Shown here: one piece after another, positions 34,039-38,827 of the stretch | Layout: each line of letters begins with the position of its first letter | Numbering within the stretch: the first letter of the stretch is position 1 | DNA from: Synergistaceae bacterium | GTDB taxonomy: Bacteria > Synergistota > Synergistia > Synergistales > Synergistaceae | Length of the DNA: 38,827 nt | Direction: 5' to 3' | NCBI GenBank assembly: GCA_031257775.1 | Contig: JAIROA010000023.1 | Span: 1-38,827 of the forward strand | The notes under the pieces: model-generated | Database searches by the model: none | What the model saw: only the letters and a program-made list of their open reading frames with translations | What the model was told of the DNA's origin: nothing | Program-made: the position numbers and the translations under genes

Positions 34039-34101
34039 ATTATACTACAGGCCGGCGCGATTTAATTTTCTCTGGCCTAATTCGATTCTCTGTAGTATCA
34101 T
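34039..34101. promoter_or_regulatory. Divergent promoter region with matched inverted repeat
   Basis: On the minus strand TATAAT occupies 34044-34039 toward uvrB. On the plus strand TATCAT occupies 34096-34101 toward the 34147 gene. The two -10 elements overlap the halves of a perfect inverted repeat TACTACAG/CTGTAGTA (34043-34050, 34090-34097). No strong -35 elements are visible. Shared control is possible; the repeat does not match the E. coli LexA spacing. Confidence 0.4.
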
Positions 34102-34146
34102 CCTTAAACAGCGAGTCTTAAAGGCACGCGAAAATGAGGTGACCGC

Positions 34147-34755
34147 ATGAGGATAAGGCTTGATGATGTCGATCTGGCGCTTGGCAGCGATATACTGGAC
34201 GGCGGCAAGGAAGCGATATATGGCGCGGCAAAGCGCCTGGCTCTCGATAACAACTGCGTCATTACGGATATTTTGGTGGACGGCGAATCCGTCGCTGAGG
34301 AAAGCGTCTTTTTCGCGCTGTCCGGAGGCCTTGACATCAGGTTTGTCTCCAAGCCCGTGAAGGATCTGATACCGGAGTCCATCGCGGAGGGGCATAGGTA
34401 CATCCCTCTGCTGGAAGCTGGGCTGGATAGCGTGGCGACGCTGTTCGAGCAGGGCAGCGATCAGGACGCGCTTTCGCGTTTCGCTCAGTGCGTCGAAGGC
34501 ATAGACTGGCTCATGGCTGTTTTCGGAAAGTGCGAAACCCTGCTTAACATCCAGCCTGAGAGCTTTCAGTGCGGGAATTACAGCGAATATATCGAGGATT
34601 TCAACAGAACCCAGAGGGAGATTCTGTCGAGCATGGAGGGCGGGAAAAATATGAGAGTGGCCTTTCTAATCCGTGACGAGCTGATCCCGCTGATAAACCG
34701 GTTTTCCAGGTTCTGGGACGAGGCAAAAACACAAGCTGAGACCCAGCCGCAGTAG
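34147..34755 (+). CDS. Hypothetical protein, 202 residues
   Basis: I do not recognise this protein. It has no signal peptide or membrane segment. The N-terminal part (about 1-75) alternates short strands and helices (MRIRLDDVDLALGSDILDGG, VITDILVDGESVAEES); the remainder is helical, with CVEGIDWLMAVFGKCETLL and ending in a Gln/Glu-rich tail. Predicted cytoplasmic. The ATG at 34147 has GAGGTG upstream. It is divergent from uvrB across a shared promoter region and lies 34 nt before the flippase-like gene, so it may start that transcript. The conserved-looking Trp/Cys core suggests a lineage-specific family. Confidence 0.75.
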   Translation: MRIRLDDVDLALGSDILDGGKEAIYGAAKRLALDNNCVITDILVDGESVAEESVFFALSGGLDIRFVSKPVKDLIPESIAEGHRYIPLLEAGLDSVATLFEQGSDQDALSRFAQCVEGIDWLMAVFGKCETLLNIQPESFQCGNYSEYIEDFNRTQREILSSMEGGKNMRVAFLIRDELIPLINRFSRFWDEAKTQAETQPQ

Positions 34756-34789
34756 CGCGGGCCCCTTTGGAGCGCTATGAGGCAGTGTT

Positions 34790-35854
34790 TTGACTGCTAA
34801 AAAGGGCCTTTCGTTCTTTGTAATCCTGAGCCTCTTTGTGAGCGGAGCGGTGTTATACGTCAGCGTCGACCGTTCCTCTTTTGAGATATTCAAGAGAGCA
34901 GACGCGTCAAAGCTTGGCGTCGCTATTCTGATGGTAGCGCTCGTGTGGCTCTTAGACGCGTTGAAGCTGAAATCGCTCACGAGAGCCGCGGGGGAAAGGA
35001 CGTCTTTTGCCTTTTCGATGAAGCTGACTCTCATAAACTATTTCGGTGCCGCCGTAACCCCGATGCAAAGCGGCGGCGGGCCTTTTCAGATCTACATGAT
35101 GTACAGGCGCGGCATCGGCGTGGGAAAATCCATCGCGATAACGCTTGTCCGGACCATCCTGACCATGCTGATTTTAGGCCTCACTATACCATTCACGCTC
35201 ATGTTCGACGTTGAAATCCCCAAGGCCGGATGGTGGCTGCGCGGCTTCGTTTTCTACGTCGTGACGTTCATAATGCTCGCGTGGCTCTCCATCATCCTGA
35301 GCCTTGCAAAACCGCGCCTTATCAAAAGGATATCCGGCGTTGCCGTGATGTTCCTTACGAGGGCCGGCTTTCTCAAGTCAAAGCTCGTCTCCGCCATCCT
35401 GAGATGGATAAACAGGGAAGTGGACGCGTACAATAAAAACGTCAAGGACTTAATAAAGGGCGGAAGGAATCATTTGCTGCTCGGGGTGCTGTTCGGCGTG
35501 TTTCAGATGTGGGTCTACCTATCCGTGATGCCATGCATGATATGGGCGATGGGCATGCCCGTGATGTACGTCGAGTGCGTCCTGATACAGGCGCTTTTTC
35601 TCTTCATGCTCTACTTCATCCCGACCCCCGGCGGCAGCGGGGCCGCGGAGGGAGGCGCCGCGATGATATTCAGCGTGTTTGTCCCCTGGAGCGTGGCTGG
35701 CATGTTGGGCCTTGGCTGGCGCTTCCTGACGGAGTATACCGGAATAGCCCTTGGCTTCGCGATAGCGATGAAGGAGTTTGGCTGGAATTTCGCGAGCAGC
35801 GCTTTCGAGAAGGAAAAGGATGATTCCGGGGATGACGGCGGGCCAGCTTCATGA
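34790..35854 (+). CDS. Flippase-like membrane protein (LPG synthase TM / UPF0104 family)
   Basis: A 354-residue integral membrane protein with about seven or eight membrane segments, starting at about 8-25. Family marks are VWLLDALKLKSLTRAAG, the LINYFGAAVTPMQSGGGPFQ motif and the C-terminal FIPTPGGSGAAEGG. Relatives are the membrane half of lysyl-phosphatidylglycerol synthase and AglD-like lipid flippases; the aminoacyltransferase half is absent here, so transport of a lipid-linked molecule is more likely than lysine transfer. The TTG at 34790 has GAGG 7 nt upstream. It overlaps the next gene by 4 nt (ATGA). Confidence 0.85.
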   Translation: MTAKKGLSFFVILSLFVSGAVLYVSVDRSSFEIFKRADASKLGVAILMVALVWLLDALKLKSLTRAAGERTSFAFSMKLTLINYFGAAVTPMQSGGGPFQIYMMYRRGIGVGKSIAITLVRTILTMLILGLTIPFTLMFDVEIPKAGWWLRGFVFYVVTFIMLAWLSIILSLAKPRLIKRISGVAVMFLTRAGFLKSKLVSAILRWINREVDAYNKNVKDLIKGGRNHLLLGVLFGVFQMWVYLSVMPCMIWAMGMPVMYVECVLIQALFLFMLYFIPTPGGSGAAEGGAAMIFSVFVPWSVAGMLGLGWRFLTEYTGIALGFAIAMKEFGWNFASSAFEKEKDDSGDDGGPAS

Positions 35855-36438
35855 TCGGGGATGCCGGGGCAAGCGGCATTGTTTTCAAATACAGGGGCCT
35901 CTTGTGGGGCCTGTTCGGCCTGGCGGTCCTGACGCTTCCGGCGGGCTTCTCGCCTGTCAGGACGGCCGTTGCGGTGCCGCTGCTTCTGGGCGGGCAGATC
36001 CTTCGTTTCTGGGCAGCCGGCGTCATACCGAAATACCGCACCTTAGTAGTGGGCGCGCCCCGGTTGGTGACATGGGGCCCATATGCCTTCATACGCAACC
36101 CGCTTTATGCCGGCAACGCGCTTTTAGGCTTCGGGTGGGCGCTTATGGCGGGGCTGCTGTGGGCCGCGGCTTTTGCTGCCGTTTTTTTCATTTTATATCC
36201 GGTCATAATAATACCTTACGAGGAGAATTTTTTAATAGGCAGGTTCCGCGAGGAGTACGCCGCGTACAGGAGCGCCACCCCGTCACTGCTTCCGAGCCTG
36301 ATTGACGCGCGCGGCAAGGCGGCGGACATTTTGGCGGGCTTCGACATGGCAAGCTCGTGGTTCATGGAGCGCCACTCGCTTTTCATGAACCTGATAGTGA
36401 CCGTGCTCCTCTGCGTCAGGCTTTTCGCGCTGGACTAG
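35851..36438 (+). CDS. Membrane methyltransferase of the isoprenylcysteine carboxyl methyltransferase family
   Basis: A 195-residue protein with about four membrane segments. The S-adenosylmethionine-binding signature of ICMT/PEMT-like enzymes is present: VTWGPYAFIRNPLYAGNALL, then EENFLIGRFREEYAAYRS near the C-terminal side. Bacterial members methylate lipids or unknown small molecules; the substrate is not known. The start is coupled to the flippase-like gene by an ATGA overlap, suggesting both act on the same membrane lipid or lipid-linked compound (inference). An extra C-terminal helix (SLFMNLIVTVLLCVRLFAL) follows the catalytic core. Confidence 0.82.
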   Translation: MIGDAGASGIVFKYRGLLWGLFGLAVLTLPAGFSPVRTAVAVPLLLGGQILRFWAAGVIPKYRTLVVGAPRLVTWGPYAFIRNPLYAGNALLGFGWALMAGLLWAAAFAAVFFILYPVIIIPYEENFLIGRFREEYAAYRSATPSLLPSLIDARGKAADILAGFDMASSWFMERHSLFMNLIVTVLLCVRLFALD

Positions 36439-36463
36439 CCGCGCGGGATGGCATTCCCGCGGC
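36438..36463. terminator. Imperfect GC hairpin between convergent genes
   Basis: GCGGGA pairs with TCCCGC, extended by GCC/GGC across a 2-nt bulge. It lies between the ICMT-like gene and the gene ending at 36474. There is no T-run, so its activity is uncertain. Confidence 0.3.
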
Positions 36464-36473
36464 GAAATAAGCT

Positions 36474-37034
36474 CTATCTTGAAGCGCCTATTATGCTCTG
36501 AAGCCTGTAAGATGAAAAAAGCCCTATTTCGGCATAGGGGATGTATATGGCAAACCCCCACGAGTCGCCTGGGGCCATGCTGTCGTAAGTGACGTCAGTG
36601 ATGCCGCTGTAGGCTCTTCCTGAAGCGTCGCAAAGGTCGAAAGTCACCCTCACCGCGTCATAGCCGTGGTTTGAGCTGTTTAATATCGTTCCTGAGATGA
36701 AAAGCCCGTTCTCGTCCTCGCCAAGCTCGTGCGCCTCAAGCGTCAGCCCGGCGTCAAACAGCGAATTTTCGCCGCTCTCGCCCCCTTCTCCGTCCCGATC
36801 TTCCTGGCTGTCAGGCGTTTCCGGCGCCCAGGGGCTGATATCCGGCGATGCCGATGCCGGCCCGTCCGGCGCAAGCCAGCTAGGGCTTTCCGCGACGGCC
36901 GTGCCGCTTCTCGCCATTACCGCGGGTCTGTATCCGTAGCCTGTGAAAAATCCGGTCATGAAGCCGATGCCAAAGAAAATCCCCAGAAGCGCGGCTATTT
37001 TCCCGCCAAATTGCCCCGCCTTATTCCCAGCCAT
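36474..37034 (-). CDS. Membrane-anchored protein with FxLYD-like domain
   Basis: A 186-residue protein. One membrane segment lies near the N-terminus (about 12-34, IAALLGIFFGIGFMTGFFTG). A Pro/Ser/Glu-rich spacer (about 45-90) follows, then a C-terminal beta domain with GLFISGTILNSSNHGYDAVR and VTFDLCDASGRAYSG, then DSMAPGDSWGFAIYI, the pattern of FxLYD domains. These are extracytoplasmic modules of unknown function. The start overlaps the upstream gene by 14 nt. It is the last of three same-strand genes for small exported proteins. Confidence 0.75.
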   Translation of the reverse strand: MAGNKAGQFGGKIAALLGIFFGIGFMTGFFTGYGYRPAVMARSGTAVAESPSWLAPDGPASASPDISPWAPETPDSQEDRDGEGGESGENSLFDAGLTLEAHELGEDENGLFISGTILNSSNHGYDAVRVTFDLCDASGRAYSGITDVTYDSMAPGDSWGFAIYIPYAEIGLFSSYRLQSIIGASR

Positions 37035-37455
37035 CGCCGCTTGAGCGTCCTGATCTTCCCAGAACCGTCATATACGAGACGTTTTTTAATTTCTGATGGT
37101 CTGGGAGTTTCAGCGAGTAGCTTGCCGTGGCGCTTGCCGTGGCCGTGCCCTCGACCATAAAGCCGGTCAGGAAGTCATTTTTCGCGGAAAAAAAGCTGAA
37201 CGTGGCACGGAAGCGGACGCCGCTCTTTTCCGGATTGCGTATGTTTACGCTGACTGTGCCGTCTTCGGTGATGAATAGCCTGTCGTACAAGAGCGACGTG
37301 CCTGGTATGGGCCCTGATGCCCTATAGGGCGGGATGGCCTGCGGCTCTTTTTTCTTGCTTGCGGCAAATAGCGCGTACGGAGACAACGCGATGATGAGCG
37401 CCGCGAGCGCCAGCGCGATCGTTCTGTTTATGTTTTCGCGAGTCAGGATTTCCAT
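37021..37455 (-). CDS. Hypothetical exported protein, 144 residues
   Basis: I do not recognise a named family. From the ATG at 37455 (GGGAGG 9 nt upstream) the product has a signal sequence or anchor (RTIALALAALIIALSPYALF, then AASKKK) and a beta-rich domain with LFITEDGTVSVNIRNPEKSG and TATASYSLKLPDH. This fold looks like the FxLYD-type domain of the next gene, so the two may be paralogues or partners. The frame is open further upstream to 37530 but without a ribosome site. It lies 46 nt after the gene at 37502 and overlaps the next by 14 nt. Confidence 0.7.
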   Translation of the reverse strand: MEILTRENINRTIALALAALIIALSPYALFAASKKKEPQAIPPYRASGPIPGTSLLYDRLFITEDGTVSVNIRNPEKSGVRFRATFSFFSAKNDFLTGFMVEGTATASATASYSLKLPDHQKLKNVSYMTVLGRSGRSSGDGWE

Positions 37456-37501
37456 GATACATTGCCTCCCGCGATGATCAATTCGCCCGCTTGAGCGCAT
37501 A

Positions 37502-38023
37502 TCAAAACGAAAGCGCCAGCGCGAGTTCATGGTTCATCAGGCTCAGTTCAGGGACGCTTTGCGGGCGTATCCGGAGTATGACGCCGAAGACGTCGTCGTT
37601 CCACACGTATGACGTGACGCCGTCTCTTTTGTTCTCCAGCGATGGCTTATCGTATTTCTTCATCGCGTATTCCTTTATGCTGTCCGGCTTTGCCGATTCG
37701 GCGAATGACAGACGTACCATCACGAGCTGGTTTTTTTTGAAAGAGAATTTCATTTCGTCTATCTCGAACCCCTCCCACGTCCGGCCATCGCCCGGCACGA
37801 CGTACTGCTCGGAGCTGCCCTCGCCGAACAGGAGCCCCTGATCGGCAAGCTTATCGGCACTGTCTCCCCACTTAAGTCCCGCAAAGCCATCAGGCTGATC
37901 CTTGAGAGGGGGCAGCTTCAGGTCTGTCTCCCCCGCGTAAAGCGTCCCGCGGATGAGAAGGGACAGGAGCGCCGTAGCGGCTAAAAGCGCTATCGGTCTT
38001 AGGTTTAAGCGGCTGAAATTCAT
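37502..38023 (-). CDS. Hypothetical exported protein, 173 residues
   Basis: Function unknown. The ATG at 38023 has AGGAGG 11 nt upstream. A signal peptide (LRPIALLAATALLSLLIRGT, cleavage near LYAG) precedes a domain of about 140 residues. It contains DGFAGLKWGDSADKLADQG, then KFSFKKNQLVMVRLSFAE and a closing SYVWNDDVFGVILRI. The FxGLKWGDSxxxL start is common in small periplasmic proteins of unknown role. It is first in a three-gene group with the two downstream genes; all three products leave the cytoplasm or face outward, suggesting a shared envelope job (inference). Confidence 0.75.
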   Translation of the reverse strand: MNFSRLNLRPIALLAATALLSLLIRGTLYAGETDLKLPPLKDQPDGFAGLKWGDSADKLADQGLLFGEGSSEQYVVPGDGRTWEGFEIDEMKFSFKKNQLVMVRLSFAESAKPDSIKEYAMKKYDKPSLENKRDGVTSYVWNDDVFGVILRIRPQSVPELSLMNHELALALSF

Positions 38024-38095
38024 AGTGAAATAACCTCCTGATCTATGGCCTGACTCCCCATACAACTAAAATGTGGTAGTCGCGTGTCCGCTTAA

Positions 38096-38213
38096 TTTAA
38101 GGAAAGGCTGATTTATCGTTAGGGGCCTAAAGGGTGAAGATTTCAACCCTTGCAACAACTGGGCTCTTAAACGTTGAATGTCGTTTAGGCGAATTAATCA
38201 GCGTTTCCTTAAA
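38096..38213. repeat. 118-bp palindromic element with 20-bp terminal inverted repeats
   Basis: The ends 38096-38115 and 38194-38213 are inverted copies with 2 mismatches in 20, beginning TTTAAGGAAA. Inside are a second inverted pair (GCCTAAA near 38125 with TTTAGGC near 38184) and a smaller hairpin (AAGGGTGAA...TTCAACCCTT). The structure resembles a small non-autonomous mobile element or an extended RNA hairpin. Its right end supplies the stop codon of the antitoxin gene. Confidence 0.6.
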
Positions 38214-38502
38214 CAGAATGTACGCTATCGTCGAACGGAACTATAGTAAGTTTGTAGCCTATCGGCGTAAGCATTTTAAAAAGCGTGTCAATCTGTGGAG
38301 TGGCTTTCAGGCTTTCCAGTCGCGCCACTGCTGATTGCTTGACACCTGCCACTTCTGCCAATTGTTCCTGTGTCATGCCTTTTGCTTCCCTCGCTTCAAT
38401 CAGTTTCCCGATAAGCTCAACTTCAAACTCAATTTTGGCGCGTTCTGCCGGTGACACGTTTTGATCGTCATTATAAAAATCACGGAAACTCTTGCTTGCC
38501 AT
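38209..38502 (-). CDS. HigA-type antitoxin / XRE-family regulator (solitary)
   Basis: A 97-residue protein from the ATG at 38502 (AGGA 9 nt upstream; the ATG at 38511 has no suitable site). An N-terminal leader (SFRDFYNDDQNVSPAERAKI) is followed by an XRE helix-turn-helix: EAREAKGMTQEQLAEVAG, then VKQSAVARLESLKATPQIDT. This is the layout of HigA antitoxins paired with Gp49-like HigB toxins, which bind both toxin and their own promoter. The toxin gene that should precede it is missing except for a nine-codon stump. The stop codon lies inside the adjacent palindromic repeat, so the C-terminus may have been altered. Base composition is more AT-rich than the neighbouring operons. Confidence 0.85.
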   Translation of the reverse strand: MASKSFRDFYNDDQNVSPAERAKIEFEVELIGKLIEAREAKGMTQEQLAEVAGVKQSAVARLESLKATPQIDTLFKMLTPIGYKLTIVPFDDSVHSV

Positions 38503-38507
38503 GTCAA

Positions 38508-38537
38508 TCATTCCTCGTAAAAATCTACCTCAAACAT
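38508..38537 (-). pseudogene. Nine-codon stump of a HigB (Gp49-like) toxin gene
   Basis: The ATG at 38537 has AAAGGG 8-9 nt upstream and encodes MFEVDFYEE, then TGA. Gp49-like HigB toxins typically begin M(F/Y)EV.FYED. The TGA overlaps an ATG of the antitoxin frame. The size and position suggest that an internal deletion removed nearly all of the toxin and left its translation start. Confidence 0.5.
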
Positions 38538-38568
38538 TAGAAACGCCCTTTCTTTACATCACACACTC

Positions 38569-38597
38569 ATTATAACAAATTCGTTATAAAAAGTCCA
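38569..38597 (-). promoter_or_regulatory. Promoter and palindromic operator of the antitoxin gene
   Basis: On the minus strand TATAAT (38574-38569) lies 17 nt after TGGACT (38597-38592). The near-perfect palindrome TTATAACGAATTTGTTATAA covers 38589-38570, overlapping the -10 element. This is where a HigA-type antitoxin would be expected to bind for autoregulation. Confidence 0.65.
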
Positions 38598-38631
38598 TAG
38601 AGAGGCTTGATATAAAATTTGGATGCGCTTA

Positions 38632-38660
38632 TTGACCAATGCGGGGAAGGGCGGTACAAT
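38632..38660 (+). promoter_or_regulatory. Promoter of the tRNA-Pro gene
   Basis: TTGACC (5 of 6 to consensus) and TACAAT (5 of 6) are separated by exactly 17 nt. The tRNA 5' end follows 11 nt after the -10 element. It looks fully functional although the tRNA it serves is broken. Confidence 0.75.
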
Positions 38661-38671
38661 ACCACTGCTTT

Positions 38672-38716
38672 CGGGATGTAGCGCAGCCTGGCTAGCGCAC
38701 CTGCATGGGGTGCAGG
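38672..38716 (+). tRNA. tRNA-Pro (anticodon GGG), 5' part only
   Basis: The sequence begins CGGGATG and continues through a normal D-arm (GCGC AGCCTGGCTA GCGC) and a complete anticodon arm: stem CCTGC/GCAGG with loop ATGGGGT, anticodon GGG. After 38716 there is no variable loop, T-arm or 3' acceptor strand (CATCCCG is absent). The following sequence instead encodes part of HisD. The gene as read here cannot make a working tRNA. Confidence 0.8.
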
Positions 38717-38827
38717 CTATCGGTGCGATGGCCTACGGTACGGAAAGCGTTCCCAAAGTTTACAAAATATTCGGCCCTGGCAATCAATATGTAACAGCCG
38801 CCAAGCAAACGGTTGGTTTGAAAGAAG
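38707..38827 (+). pseudogene. hisD: Histidinol dehydrogenase fragment joined to tRNA-Pro (continues past window)
   Basis: In the frame starting at 38707 the sequence reads [18 protein letters not shown], then [19 protein letters not shown]. This matches the middle of HisD (about residues 200-240), including the family signature around GPGN.YV..AK. HisD oxidises histidinol to histidine in two NAD-dependent steps. The N-terminal half is absent: upstream is the tRNA-Pro gene. The [15 protein letters not shown] wording recalls Bacteroidota enzymes. Codons are more AT-rich (AAA, GTA, ACA, TAT) than in the rest of the window. It may be open to the right; a start codon and ribosome site are lacking. 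Confidence 0.75.

Noticed and set aside
34090-34110. E. coli-type LexA box near uvrB
   Set aside because: CTGT and ACAG occur but are 14 nt apart instead of 8.
38096-38213. Integron attC site
   Set aside because: The inner GTTAGG-like and CCTAAA-like motifs do not have the spacing or the R'/R'' core sequences of attC, and no cassette structure is present.
38672-38716. Standard integrase attachment site in tRNA-Pro
   Set aside because: Integration normally restores the 3' half of the tRNA; here the 5' half with its promoter is followed by coding sequence of a metabolic gene and no integrase is seen.
38717-38827. Group I intron interrupting tRNA-Pro
   Set aside because: The break is after the complete anticodon arm rather than in the loop, and the following sequence translates as HisD, which explains it better.
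1-38827. CRISPR array or defence island
   Set aside because: No regularly spaced direct repeats and no cas or known defence genes are seen; only one orphan antitoxin is present.

Overview
The window looks like chromosomal DNA of a high-GC, anaerobic, diderm-type bacterium. The gene mix fits Synergistota best: an adjacent folD/fhs one-carbon pair, fliS-flgN flagellar chaperones, a DUF4911 protein, a HypE-like AIR synthase, and many GTG/TTG starts. This placement is inference from gene content, since no rRNA is present.

Layout. (1) 1-2684: a decayed integrative element. A tRNA-Leu(GAG) gene on the minus strand is followed by the first codons of a P4-type integrase, then by an IS66-family element whose tnpB and tnpC are joined in one reading frame. 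(2) 2944-8061: folD and fhs, a GNAT acetyltransferase, a two-TOBE-domain molbindin and an unrecognised 283-residue protein. (3) 8128-14148: a large membrane hybrid histidine kinase, fliS-flgN behind a FliA-like promoter, and an exported M48 metalloprotease. (4) 14301-15536: an exported serpin. (5) 15693-27131: a tightly packed plus-strand series of transketolase, TrmI, QueH, HypE-like protein, M24 peptidase, MltG, DUF4911 protein, TldD, FtsK and thiamine pyrophosphokinase, with many stop/start overlaps. (6) 27153-34001: a minus-strand group uvrB-uvrA-rlmB plus an HD-GYP response regulator; uvrB and uvrA overlap by 77 nt. (7) 34147-36438: an unknown protein, a flippase-like membrane protein and an ICMT-like membrane methyltransferase. 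(8) 36474-38023: three small minus-strand genes for exported or membrane-anchored proteins. (9) 38096-38827: a lower-GC right edge with a palindromic repeat, a solitary HigA-type antitoxin behind what looks like the stump of its toxin gene, and a tRNA-Pro(GGG) that stops after the anticodon arm and runs directly into a fragment of histidinol dehydrogenase.

Most of the window is ordinary housekeeping: one-carbon metabolism, nucleotide excision repair, tRNA/rRNA modification, cell-wall processing and chromosome segregation. The unusual material sits at the two edges: the fused TnpB-TnpC transposase, the tRNA-Leu integrase scar, the toxin-less antitoxin with its palindromic operator and repeat, and the tRNA-Pro/hisD chimeric junction. 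I found no CRISPR array and no convincing new multi-gene system.
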